Shown here piece after piece: positions 1 through 10,472 of a stretch of 64,000 bases of DNA. Every line of letters starts with the position of its first letter. Position 1 is the stretch's first letter. The stretch covers positions 2,350,759 through 2,414,758 of the forward strand of contig NW_024468911.1 in assembly GCF_011745365.1 (NCBI RefSeq). The letters are read 5' to 3'. The stretch comes from Cryphonectria parasitica EP155. Taxonomy: Eukaryota; Ascomycota; Sordariomycetes; Diaporthales; Cryphonectriaceae. Both the position numbers and the translations under genes were made by a program. The notes below the pieces were generated by a model. The model saw only the letters and a list, made by a program, of their open reading frames with translations, ran no database searches and was not told the origin of the DNA.

Positions 1-610
1 ATACTGTGTGTATAACATAACGTAAGGAGGCGTTCAAAGGCGTCGGACGGGATACTTGCGGGGCAATTGTGCCGAGGTCTTACGGGTCGATCAATCATCT
101 CGGCTGAGCAGTTGACTACATCTTGAAATAAAAAGGGCACTTGAAATACAAAGGGCATTGAGTATCATTATTGGAATATTGTGTAAACTCAATAAACCTT
201 TAACATTTGAGTGCGAATTGTTGTACATGGTGTCCAAGCTTGTCACAAATTCAGACAATAGGAAGCGCAATTGGGTTTGTAGGGGCAGAAACACACCGTT
301 GTATGAGTTTTTCCCGAGGCTCTGCGCAGGCAGACGGTGCCTTCATGGATGATCATACTTTTCATGTCCTTCATCTAAAAGCATACGATTTGTGCTATCA
401 ATGCTCCGCAGTCTTTCAAGAAATCCGTCATCTATTCCGATCCAGATTTGTATGACTTCATTCTGGGCTGCATTCCCCCTTATTACTTATGTCTAGTGCT
501 AAGGGTCTAAGAACAGTCATAAATGCAGGAAGCGCTTACACTAGTATTGAATCCCTGATGACCTTATGAATATGTTCATAAGAATCCCCATTGTTATTAA
601 GGAGACCACT
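1..610. other. Gene-free left edge
   Basis: No supportable gene. The open frames here are short, overlapping and low in information. The segment lies downstream of the oxysterol-binding protein gene, which is transcribed towards it, so it should hold that gene's 3' untranslated region and polyadenylation site. Confidence 0.6.
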
Positions 611-2311
611 CTACCTCTTCTGAGCTCCACTCCAAGCCTGAGAGCCGACATCAGAACGAGCAGAACTGCTGCTGCGTTTCGATAGACCCGACGACAATGA
701 GGATCGCACTTTGCGAATAGACTCTTTGACTCGTTCCCGTTTCCCACGGTGCTTAGCAAAAGAGGAGGAGGATGGATCTGACACACTCTCTGACGTCTGT
801 GGCTTTCTGCTGGCAGGATCGGTGCTCCGCCTGGTGGGTGTCGTAGCTTGTGCCGGCGTCGTTGTCGCAGCCGGACTTGTAAGCTGCTTGGAGCCATTAA
901 CCGCGCTGTTCGGTGCAAGGTACTCATGCGCCGTCTCAAATGACGCCGGAGATGCAGGCACACCGGCATCATCTACTGATGTTCCCGTGTAGCCTCCAAC
1001 GATAAGATGTTTGTTTCGAATATTTGGCCCTCCGCTTTCCGTTCCGGTCTGGTTGTCGGGCGTCAAGGTCCCATGAAAGGGCCTCTTCACACCCTGGGCC
1101 CACAGCTCCTGGTCAAACTTCCAGATCCCAACTGTGTCATCGGGGTTCAGGTCCTTGGATATGCTCTTGTACAGCCGCGCCGCCACCTCGTCCCCCTCGT
1201 CCTGCTTAAAGAAGAAGAGAGGCTTCCACGTCTTGCCCGCCCGCTCCTCGTCCTTGCGCATATCCCGTTGCCCTTGTTCAACAGCTGATTTAGCCTTGGC
1301 CGTTCCCAACATGTCGCCGTTTTCCAAGGCCTGGCGCACCCCCTTCCAAGCGCGACGTGTTTCCCATGGATCCTGCGCGTCGAGATCCTCCTCCAGGAGC
1401 GTCAGTGGTACTGTAGGTAGGTCTTTGAGAACTAGAGTCTCAAACGCCGCATCTTGTGAGGTCTCAGCACCTTTGTAAATCGTAAAGGAGTCGGTCCATT
1501 GGCCTGTGAGGGTATAAAGTGGTTCCGCGTTGTTATTGTCGTTAGAAGATGATTTGCCCGGCCCGTAGAGCTTGGCAGTGAATTCATTCCTCTGGCCGCC
1601 ACGGCTCAACAGAGACTTGCCACTGAACTCGATGGTTGAGTAGTATCCCGACGTGCTTGGGATGGTATACGTTCCCTCCAGCTCAGGATACGCCCCAGAG
1701 AGACCCGAGAGAATGCCTTTCACCTTCACATCCGGCAACGGGATGAGATATGTCTCGTCACCGTGGTTCTTGAGCGTCAGCAGCGCATGGCCCATCTGCT
1801 TAATTGTTACAGTTCCCAGGCTCAACGTGACCTCCTGCCGGGTGAAGCCCTCAGCGTAGACGCCATGCTTCTCATTCCAGACACGGCAGGCCGTCACAGG
1901 AGGATGGTGCGATACCTGTTCCGACACAAGCAGCGTCTCCCCACCACTGCTGTCATCGTTGTTGTCGTCATCGTTTTCTGTCCACTTCGCAAGGAAACAC
2001 TCCCCCAGAAACGCATTCAGCGGTTTCTTGACCCCCTCGTCCTCAGATCTCCCGCCGTACTGCTGGTTCTTGAGCGAGACAAGGAACCAGCGCAGGACCA
2101 ACAGGGCTCGCTCGGCAGGATCGGAAGACGAGGCCGGCGCGACGAACAGGGACGGCCGTTCTGCCCAGAAACCTGGTAGCTCGACGACGGACTTGGTGTC
2201 TAGGACGAAGGGCGGCGCGGTGATGTTGGACAGGTCGCCGCGGATGGTCGCGATGGAGGCGAGGAAGTCTTTGAGGGTGACTTGTGCCTTGGGGCTGGCG
2301 TTGCTACCCAT
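611..2311 (-). CDS. Oxysterol-binding protein-related protein (Osh4/Kes1-type)
   Basis: Single-exon gene of 566 aa. It encodes a cytosolic lipid exchanger of the OSBP/ORP family, which moves sterols or PI4P between membranes. The family signature EQVSHHPP is at residues 131-138. The KKPLNAFLGE block (residues 96-105), part of the phosphoinositide-binding lid and pocket region, lies upstream. No PH or ankyrin domain precedes the ORD, as in the short Osh4/Kes1 class. The ORD ends near residue 410 and is followed by a Ser/Thr/Ala-rich, basic tail of about 150 residues, longer than in yeast Kes1 (434 aa) and probably disordered. The open frame extends 7 codons further upstream only through a TTG, so I use the first ATG (complement of 2309-2311). 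It diverges from the GH42 gene. Confidence 0.93.
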   Translation of the reverse strand: MGSNASPKAQVTLKDFLASIATIRGDLSNITAPPFVLDTKSVVELPGFWAERPSLFVAPASSSDPAERALLVLRWFLVSLKNQQYGGRSEDEGVKKPLNAFLGECFLAKWTENDDDNNDDSSGGETLLVSEQVSHHPPVTACRVWNEKHGVYAEGFTRQEVTLSLGTVTIKQMGHALLTLKNHGDETYLIPLPDVKVKGILSGLSGAYPELEGTYTIPSTSGYYSTIEFSGKSLLSRGGQRNEFTAKLYGPGKSSSNDNNNAEPLYTLTGQWTDSFTIYKGAETSQDAAFETLVLKDLPTVPLTLLEEDLDAQDPWETRRAWKGVRQALENGDMLGTAKAKSAVEQGQRDMRKDEERAGKTWKPLFFFKQDEGDEVAARLYKSISKDLNPDDTVGIWKFDQELWAQGVKRPFHGTLTPDNQTGTESGGPNIRNKHLIVGGYTGTSVDDAGVPASPASFETAHEYLAPNSAVNGSKQLTSPAATTTPAQATTPTRRSTDPASRKPQTSESVSDPSSSSFAKHRGKRERVKESIRKVRSSLSSGLSKRSSSSARSDVGSQAWSGAQKR

Positions 2312-3373
2312 TCTGATGGCCAAATCAATCAATTAATTACTAAAAAAAAAAGGAAGTCAATTTTCCCCCTCCTTCTTCCTCCTCATATTTCCACCCTTGC
2401 TGAAAGGTATTGAAACTTGGCAATTACGTCTTGGTGTCTCCTTCAACATGGAAGCTATCACTATTGAAGCAATGACGTTTAGACTAATGTACTAAGTAGC
2501 CAAGGACGTCCCCTGCTCTTTGATAGCGTTTACTACCCGAGCCGTTGCTGTCCGTTATTGTTTGTAACAGAGTCTAAAAACTAACGTCACATGGCAATGT
2601 GCTAATGATACCATCTATGCATTGTGTAACATGGTTGTAAAGTCTACTTAATAGTAATAAGATCCATGTGAGTCCAACATTGTCTCTCCTGTTCCTCTCT
2701 TCTCAATTCATGAGACATTTTCCATAAAAGTCAATTATCAAACACAAGGGCACCATAACATGGACAAACCTTGCCAGCACTTTAGGAAATATGATGCAGT
2801 TCAATACTTGTAGTATATGACTCCATCTTGCTGTGGATGAGCCGGCTAATGCCAGGGCCAAAAACTTGGATAAACATATGACCAAGTTCCATCGGTGTGC
2901 AGTACGCGATCGGAATTCCCTAACCTCTTAAACAAACATCCAACTAGTGGACCCCATTGCGGGGAACATACATACCCGACCAGACCACGCATCGGACCGA
3001 GACTACTTTACCGGCATGGTCATGGAAAATGAGGTAGATCGTCTGCCTCTCACTGGACGGCGCAACAGCCCATGGATGGAGTAGAACCCAAGTGGTTCCC
3101 CATGGGACCCCCCTCCTTTGTCGGCTATGAGGAAAAACCTCACCAGACCGCAAATGCGCTCATATTCGGGGCAAAGAGCACCGGACGCTCTACGATGCTG
3201 CCGATGGGAAAACAAGATGTCTTAGCGCCGGCACAAGCATATTAAAAGCACCAAGAGGCCCTCCTTTTTTTTTTTCCCTGGGGGAAGGATGGCTGGCTAC
3301 GACCTCACCCCCTCTCCCCTCCTTGGTTGCGTTTACAGCCCTCCAAGTGGAAGCCTCATCTGTGCTGCTCAAA
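2312..3373. other. Divergent intergenic region between OSBP and GH42 genes
   Basis: About 1.06 kb that must hold both promoters. It has an A run at 2341-2350 close to the OSBP start and a T run at about 3265-3275 upstream of the GH42 start. I see no gene and no convincing canonical TATA box. Confidence 0.5.
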
Positions 3374-5665
3374 ATGCTTTGGCCCTTGCTGATCACCACG
3401 GCGGCTCTGGCCACTGCGGTCAGCGCCTCCTCCAAGGTGTCTTCCTCCTCCCATCAGTTTGAAAGGGTCATCCGCGGGTCGAACGTAAGCCTCGCACCCT
3501 CGCAGGATCGCCTGTCCAGCGGGCTGCACCTAGGCGTCGACTACTATCCGGCACAATGGCCCGAGTTTCTGTGGGAATCAGATGTGGCCGGCATGCGGGA
3601 TCTGAACGTCTCGTATGTGCGGATCAACGAGTTTGACTGGGGAATTCTCGAGCCAGAGGAAGGCGTCTATAACTTCTCGGTGCTGGACGACACACTTGAG
3701 TTGTTTGGCCGGTATGGACTCAAAGCCATTCTCGGCACGCCCACCGCAAGCCCGCCCGACTGGCTCACCAAGAAGTACGACATTTCCTTTGTCGACGTGA
3801 CCAACTCGACCTACGTCTTTGGGTCCCGGCGGTACTACAGCTTCTCGTCCTTCGACTACCGCGAGCAGAGCCAGAAGATTACGCGCGTGCTGGCCGAGCG
3901 CTACGGCAGCAATCCCAACGTCGTGGCATGGCAGCTGGACAATGAGTTCGGCTGCCACAGCACAGTGCGGAGCTACGACAAGGACGCCATCACCCGCTTC
4001 CGCACCTGGCTGCAGCAGAAATACGGCACCATCGAGGCCATGAACGCCGCGCAGGGCCGTGTGTTCTGGTCGAACCAGTACGCCAGCTTCGACGACGTGC
4101 TGCCCCCTTACCACGAGGTATACACGACCAACGACCTGTACACGCTGGACTGGTACACCTTCAGCTCAGACATGGTCATCGAGTTTGCACAGGAGCAGGC
4201 TGCCATCCTGCGCGAGTATGCGCCCACCCAGGCCGTCACCACCAACTTCATGGTCGTCTTTACCGACTTTGACCATTACAAGTTTGCGCGCGAGGTCGGC
4301 ATCGACATTGCCTATTTCGACAACTATCCCCTGGCCGGGCCGAGCGACTTCACCTGGGTCACGGACGACCAGCTCGCCGACACCCTCCGCACGGGACTGC
4401 CAGACCTCCAGGCACTGCAGCACGCCGTGTATCGCGGCGTGGCGGGTGCTGCGTACGGGCAGACGGCGGGCCCGTTCGGCGTCATGGAGATGCAGCCCGG
4501 CATGCTCAACTGGAACACGTACCGCGTGTCGCCGCTGGAGGGCATGGTGCGCCTCTGGACGCTCGAGACGTATGCCGCGAGCGGTGATGTGGTGAGCTAC
4601 TTCCGCTGGCGTCAGGTTCCCTATGCACAGGAGCAGACCTTGTCGGGCCTGCACATCTCTGATGGCAGTGATGACGAGGGCTTCTTTGAGGCGCAAGACG
4701 TCGCCTTCAATGACCTGCCCATTCTGCGCGAGAAACTAGGCCAGTCAAACGGCTCTTCGTCAGCCGCCGAGGCTGTGGCACACGAGCCACAAGCCGACGT
4801 CGCCCTCATTTTTGACTATTCCTCCGTATGGACATGGGCCATCGAGCCATACAGCGGCAGCTGGGACGTCACCTCTGCCACCTACACAGGCACCGTGCTC
4901 AGCAACCTCGACCTCGTCTACACATTCTTCTCCGCGCTGCGCCGCCTTGGCCTCTCTGTCGACGTGATTGGCCCAGACCAGGACCTCTCCGCGTACAAGA
5001 TGGTCGTCGTGCCCAGCATCCCCATCATCCCAGCCGCCCTCAACGCCTCCCTTGCCTCCTACACCGCTGGCCCTGTGGTCTTTGGCCCGCGCTCCGCAGC
5101 GCTCACTGCCAACTTCTCCTACGCCCCAGGTATCCAGCCCGCGGCTGGCGCACTGCGCGACCACCTGCCCATGCGAGTGACGCGAATCGAGACGCCGCCC
5201 AGCTACGCCAACAGCAGCGTCTCGTACGCCGGGACGAGCTATGCCATCACGTACTGGGAGGAGTGGGTGAGCTGCAGCCGCGGCAACGCGAGCAGCAATG
5301 CGACCGTCACGTCGGGATCGAAACATCGTCTGGGGAAGCCGGCGGCGTGTGCTTCGGTGGACCAGGATGAGGGGAAGCAGTGGCATTATCTGGGCTTCAA
5401 CCCGCCTGCAGACTTCCTGGTCTCGTACCTGGGCGATATGGCTGCCGCGGCGGGGCTGAGTGATCTGACTGGCAAGGCGGCCAGTAAGGATGCGGATCTG
5501 GGCAGCTCGCTGAGGCTGTTGCGGAGGGGCGACCTGCTCTGGGCGTTCAATTATGGGGCGGAGGCTGTGGCCGCCCCTGCTGTGGACTCTACTGCTCAGT
5601 TGGTCATTGGTGAGGCAGGCGATATTCCGGCTGCTGGTGTTGTGGTATGGAAATTGAGCAGCTGA
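3374..5665 (+). CDS. Secreted GH42-like beta-galactosidase
   Basis: Intronless, 763 aa. It probably hydrolyses terminal beta-galactosides outside the cell. The start is the ATG at 3374, which opens directly onto a hydrophobic signal peptide (MLWPLLITTAALATAVSA). An upstream in-frame start at 3323 would bury that signal. The catalytic barrel begins at LGVDYYPAQWPEFLW and shows both expected acidic residues of family GH42: the acid/base Glu in WQLDNEFG (about E191) and the nucleophile Glu in GVMEMQPG (about E372). A trimerisation-like (GH42 M) domain and a short C-terminal beta domain follow. There are many N-glycosylation sequons. GH42 is mainly a bacterial and archaeal family, while fungal beta-galactosidases are usually GH35 or GH2, so the gene may derive from horizontal transfer. 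The GC-rich coding composition resembles other genes in the window, so any transfer is not recent. Confidence 0.92.
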   Translation: MLWPLLITTAALATAVSASSKVSSSSHQFERVIRGSNVSLAPSQDRLSSGLHLGVDYYPAQWPEFLWESDVAGMRDLNVSYVRINEFDWGILEPEEGVYNFSVLDDTLELFGRYGLKAILGTPTASPPDWLTKKYDISFVDVTNSTYVFGSRRYYSFSSFDYREQSQKITRVLAERYGSNPNVVAWQLDNEFGCHSTVRSYDKDAITRFRTWLQQKYGTIEAMNAAQGRVFWSNQYASFDDVLPPYHEVYTTNDLYTLDWYTFSSDMVIEFAQEQAAILREYAPTQAVTTNFMVVFTDFDHYKFAREVGIDIAYFDNYPLAGPSDFTWVTDDQLADTLRTGLPDLQALQHAVYRGVAGAAYGQTAGPFGVMEMQPGMLNWNTYRVSPLEGMVRLWTLETYAASGDVVSYFRWRQVPYAQEQTLSGLHISDGSDDEGFFEAQDVAFNDLPILREKLGQSNGSSSAAEAVAHEPQADVALIFDYSSVWTWAIEPYSGSWDVTSATYTGTVLSNLDLVYTFFSALRRLGLSVDVIGPDQDLSAYKMVVVPSIPIIPAALNASLASYTAGPVVFGPRSAALTANFSYAPGIQPAAGALRDHLPMRVTRIETPPSYANSSVSYAGTSYAITYWEEWVSCSRGNASSNATVTSGSKHRLGKPAACASVDQDEGKQWHYLGFNPPADFLVSYLGDMAAAAGLSDLTGKAASKDADLGSSLRLLRRGDLLWAFNYGAEAVAAPAVDSTAQLVIGEAGDIPAAGVVVWKLSS

Positions 5666-6586
5666 GACAGTCTGGTTGGACCCTAGAACTGTTCCTTGGG
5701 AATGATTAGCCCAGAGGCATCACTGTCCAAGGCAGAGAGGTATGCCTAAATACAAATATATTAGCGACTAGAAACACATAATGTCTCTTCTTCTCTTACC
5801 TTACCCTATCAGCTCAAGGCTGTACAGCTGTTCTCCTGGGCTCTGCAAGGATCAAATGAGATATGCAATGCGCTTCATTCAGTGCTGCCTTGTGGTCTGG
5901 TGAGTAAGATAGAAGGCCCTGGGTGTTAGAATAGAGCAGCAAAAAGGTCTTTCAAGACCATCTTTCACGTGCTTTTGGGGAGGACGACGACCTAGACAAA
6001 TTTAACAAAATGTATGGTGGCCAGCATCCTTAGGAGTCAGAGAACCTCCAACCACTCCCTCTTGCATACATGTGAATATCAATAAGACTGATGATGATGA
6101 TGATGACCTCATGTTTTGAGCCAGCAGTGGCCGTTGTTGTAGCATTTTGATGGGATGCGATCGGATGTGATTGGCGGACAACAATTGATTAGCTAAGCAT
6201 CTACCCTGGACCTTCAACCGTCAACCTCACCTCCCTGCTTCATTGCTCTTACCTCAACCCCCGTTCTTGCCCTGCCAGATTGTCTCCTCACAACTTCTCG
6301 AGGGATCCTTCCTTTTTATTTGTTGACGCGGCATCCCAGCAAGCTCAACGCCAAGGGGGTCTTCAAGTACTTGCTTAGTAGGTTAGTAGACCTCATTGCG
6401 TTTTGCCATCCACGGCAGGCTTTTGAACAGTCCTGGTTCCACACATCAACTCGACTTCCTCTGCCAAACCAATCCTCAAATACTCATCGTCTTCAAGGTT
6501 TTATGAGCAGTCAAAACAGAATCTTGGCTTCTCGATCGATCTAGACTATCATAGATTGGAGGCAATCACACAACACAGTCCAAAGC
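5666..6586. other. Gene-free interval
   Basis: 3' flank of the GH42 gene followed by the upstream region of the next gene on the same strand. It contains a short ATG/GAT repeat near 6090-6110. The pyrimidine-rich stretches from about 6210 onward look like a fungal core promoter or leader. No gene seen. Confidence 0.5.
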
Positions 6587-7770
6587 ATGGGCAGAACGCT
6601 GCCATGGAAGAAAGACCGGAATGGTGCCACCGCAAAGAAGACCATTACCAACTCCAGTGAAACTACGCCGCCACGACCTGTAACTCCTCCTGCGGCTAGA
6701 ACCCGCTCCATTGGATTTTCTTCTCGGTCAAAACGTTCCCCAAAACCGACCCAGACCGGATGCGCGGAAGACGGCTCCGATAAGGGCCCAAGACAGTCTG
6801 CGTCTGCACCGCGCCCACCAAGACAGATACAGGAAAGGTGGGAATCATCGAGTTTGAAAGGAGCGAGTGAAACATCTTCATTCTGTACTTACTAATTTTG
6901 AGCAGTTTCATGATCCAAGGCCTCAAACACGACGACATGTGGCGCATGGTTGAAGATGAGTTCGTCGCCGTAGCACACAAGTTCACCGCTCACCTCCACG
7001 AGGCCGAGTACCAACGCCTCAAGGAACGGGCCAGAGCTCAGAATGCGGATGCTATCCGATCTCTATCACGACCTGTGACTGGACCCATGACGGATGCCGT
7101 GAAGAGACAACATGCCGTGCAGAAACTACGGAGAACACAGGCAGCGGGCATCAGGAGGGCATCCTCACGAGCTCAGGACGTCGAGGGTGATGATGATGAT
7201 GTGGATGAACGACCCTGGGCTGGAACGAATTTGCAAGATCTTATGGAAAGTCCGAGAAAACAGCCGGTTCCACTGACCAGGATATCCTCTGCAATGACAG
7301 GTACGCGAGCTGCAGCCTTGAATCGCCAGGACACCATCTCGAGGAGGGAATCGTCGCCTCTCGAGGAGAAGAGCACTCGTAATGTCAACACCACATCCCA
7401 ATCAAGGTCGATCCATACAGGCCACATCAAGACTGTCCGAATGGCAGCTGCCAACAACACTGATCATGATGATGATGATCTTGGAAGACATTCCGTGCCC
7501 GCACATTCTAGGCCAAACGAGCGTGGCCATTCATCATCAAGCTCCAAGCGGAAGTTCACGGCTGCACCCATCACGATGGATGGAGATGATGACTCAGACA
7601 GCCCAGTTGAGACGATGTTTGAGCGGCATATGAGAGAGTGTCGCAACAACCGGAAGATGCCGAGGCGGAAACAAGATTCGACTCCAGACACTGACAAGGA
7701 CGACGGCCAGCCAAGCCAGAAATCCAAAAAGGGTCCTATCCCAAGCTCGTTGTCGATACCTTCATTTTGA
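6587..7770 (+). CDS. Conserved fungal protein of unknown function
   Basis: Two exons, 6587-6837 and 6906-7770. The 68 bp intron has a GTGGGA donor, a TACTAAT branch-like element and a GAGCAG acceptor. Splicing gives 371 aa. The N-terminal 80 residues are basic and Ser/Pro-rich. The core directly after the splice junction, FMIQGLKHDDMW followed by MVEDEFVAVAHKFTAHLH, is helical and reads like a conserved ascomycete block of unknown function. The rest is charged, with Asp runs (encoded by GATGAT repeats) and basic patches, and ends in a short hydrophobic IPSSLSIPSF. It is probably nuclear or scaffold-like from composition only. No catalytic motif is visible. It converges on the TauD-type gene, with 154 bp between the stops. 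Confidence 0.8.
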
Positions 7771-7924
7771 TCATATTCCCCAACTCTAGTCACAGACGAG
7801 TTGACTTGGGAAAAAAAAAGAATTCATTCAAAAAGCGCTCGACAGATCATACTGTCATTCTGTCAAAGGTTCTACGACATGGAGCCCGTGTTTACAAATG
7901 ACCCCATTTCCTACTGAAGCTGCT

Positions 7925-9227
7925 TCAAGCCTTGAAAGGCGTTTCGAAAGGGCGCTCCGCCTGAGGTGTAATCCTCGCAAGGTGCCTCCTTTGGCCATCC
8001 TTCCAGTCCACCAGCGCTGAGTGCTGGGTGACACGATTGTCCCAAACGACGACGGTTCCCTCCTCCCACTTGACGCGGGCTTGGAAGTCAGCCCCGTACG
8101 CCAGGTGGTCATACAAGAACTTCAGCAGAACATCACTTTCTTCCTTCTTCATACCCACAATTTCACGAGTGACTGTACCTCAGGTCAGTCACTTTCTCGG
8201 ACTAAGGCGTTGGGGGTGGAGGAGAATACGCACATTGTGGGTTCACATAGATGGCCTTCTGGCCTGTGGCGGGATGGGTCCGCACAATCGGGTGGGAGTT
8301 ATAGACGGGTTCTCGCCTGACGATGCTGCCCCTTGCCTTGGCAGCGTTGACCTGTTCGATGCCGCTGTGCACCGCCTTCAGGCCATGCAGCCTCTCCTGG
8401 AACAGCGGGCTGAGCCTGTTGTATGCCTCAACAGCATCGACGAACAGGGTGTCGCCACCCGTCTCGGGCTTGTTCAGGACATACAGAAATGTGGTTCCCG
8501 GGGGCTGGGCCTCATACGACACATCCGAGTGCCAGGCGACAGAACTTGTCCTGGTCGTGAAGAAGTCCTGGGCCGAGGTGTCACCGGCGGACCGATGCAC
8601 AAGGTGAACCTCCGGATGGCCTTCAGGCGAGCCTGATGTCGGGTGGATATGGTGCCGTCCGAAATACCCGCCCCACTCCAGCGCATCCTTGATGGGGAGA
8701 TCCGCAAAATCCTGCGCACGGAAGGCTACCACCTTGCGCTCTGCCACGTACCTGGCCAGCTGGTCCTTGCCCGCGTCCGAAAGCTTGCTCAGCTGCACGC
8801 CACGAACCTCGGAGCCGATGGTGGGGGTGAGGTCGACCACCTGTGACCCAGGGGCCAGGAGATCCTTGAAGGACGTGTCTGCGTCCTTGCCGTGCTCGGT
8901 GTGCTCGAAGGGTGTCAAGGGCGGATACCTCTGTTCGGGGTTCCACGTTGGCAAGTAGTTGGCATACTAAGTGATCATAGCCGGTCAGTCCAAGGTGGTC
9001 CTTTTTCTTCTTAGCCCTGCTGGTGGCTACTGAAGTTGGTCCATCTTGCTTCAACCTATGCTCACCTTGGCACCCTCAACACCCTCTTTCTTTCCCTCCT
9101 CGGCCTCCCTGTCGAAACCGTGCGGTTGCAGCTGCTTGTAGTCTGCTGTGCCAGCCTGCGTCGAGTGCAGCCTGAGGACGGGAGCCTCGGCCTGGGTGGA
9201 GATGGTCTGGGTGGCAGACGGAGCCAT
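7925..9227 (-). CDS. TauD/TfdA-family Fe(II)/2-oxoglutarate dioxygenase
   Basis: Three exons on the minus strand: 9066-9227, 8234-8966 and 7925-8172, giving 380 aa. The introns are 99 and 61 bp with GTGAGC/TAG and GTGCGT/CAG ends. Enzymes of this family use Fe(II), O2 and 2-oxoglutarate to hydroxylate small substrates; fungal members act on sulfonates such as taurine, or on other organic acids. The facial triad is complete: H200 and D202 in AWHSDVSY, and H349 in WDNRVTQH. The 2-oxoglutarate-binding Arg is R365 in RHLARI. The substrate cannot be deduced from sequence. The ATG at 9227 is chosen over an upstream non-ATG extension of the frame. Sulfonate or taurine use is inferred from the family only. 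Confidence 0.93.
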
Positions 9228-10472
9228 GGTAATGAATTCTTTCTTTCTTGTCAAATAACCTTTCTCAGCATAAGGCTTTGTGGTAAATTTTCTTGGTACT
9301 TGCCGGATCAGGGGCGATGACTGCTGCTATAGCTCAAGTATTGTCAGGAGGAGTCTGCTCGACCTTCAAAATCCCGCTCCAGTCTTTTTGCGAAAGCGAA
9401 CTTGAAGTTTGGCCTCATCTTTATACTATTGCGACTTCGCCTCTCGCTCTTTAGCCACGCACAAGATATCCAATCATCCGGTACGCTGCGGGGTAAGGAA
9501 TGCTCGCATCGGTGGAGAGGCGTGATCACCACCATCTTGGAGAGCGATTGCGTGCAATTACTCTGTCCTCAGTGGCTGGGATGTGAGATTTCTAATAAAC
9601 GCCCTTCCCTGCGACACATCTAGTCATTGTGTTGCTAAATAGCGTCTCCAGTTCTTATTCCCGATGTTCGACGAGAGAAGCCGTTTTGGTAGGCCAGCAA
9701 ATGGAATCCAACATCTCCACACACACACACACACACACACACAAACATCTCGTCGACTCCCTCCAGGATTCCGCCACACGTCGCCGCAGGGAATGTGCAG
9801 CTTCTTTCTTGGATGGCTCCGTCAAAGATGGAGATAGGACGGATGTCGGTGCTTGTCACTAATTAGTCTGTGTGTGGCTGCTCGACTCGTCACCAGTAGC
9901 TAACCCACCGCCTATGTTGCTATTGCGGGAGGGGATCACGCAATCGCCCGCATTACCAACGGTTAGGAAGGTCCATCGATGCTTGAGATACTCGGGTATC
10001 GCTCCAATCCAAACTATTTCTCTTGGGACAAAGGAGAGGCCATGTCGCTACAGACTATTTGCAATGATGCAATCACGATCCATGACATGGGGGGGGAGGG
10101 GGGCTTGGGCATTTCCTATGGGCGACGATACACACACACACACCCCCACACAGCGCCACCGGCCCGGGTGCATATTGTGGGTGTGCTAGTTAATACGAGC
10201 AGCATCTACGACCAATCACGATGGGATTGGGACAAATACATACTTCCTATGGCACTCCCTTTCAAAAAGACTGATATTCAATGGTACTTTTGAGGAGGGT
10301 TTTCAGTCAATTGTACCAGCTAAGAGACTGAAATGGGAAGTGTTGAAGCTCAATCGTCGCCTTGCTAACCATGACCACCACTCAGGATTGCAAACCTAAT
10401 GAGGACAGTTGCGAATAGAAAGGAGAAGTGACAATTTACTACATCCAAACTGACAACAATATGAAGTTCTAG
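9228..10472. other. Intergenic region with CA repeats
   Basis: Upstream of the TauD-type gene and downstream of the MDR gene, both minus strand. It holds a CA dinucleotide tract (about 9716-9743), a second short interrupted CA tract (about 10130-10152) and G runs at about 10089-10102. No gene supported. The MDR gene may use an alternative last exon reaching to 10382 (see findings). Confidence 0.55.
9716..9743. repeat. (CA)n microsatellite
   Basis: About 14 CA units in the upstream region of the TauD-type gene, roughly 500 bp from its start codon. Confidence 0.9.

Noticed and set aside
4760..5386. 208-residue frame antisense to the GH42 gene
   Set aside because: A shadow of GC-rich codon bias; the sense frame has clear GH42 motifs throughout.
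6898..7770. Separate gene starting at 6898
   Set aside because: It is exon 2 of the preceding gene; the 68 bp intron joins both in frame.
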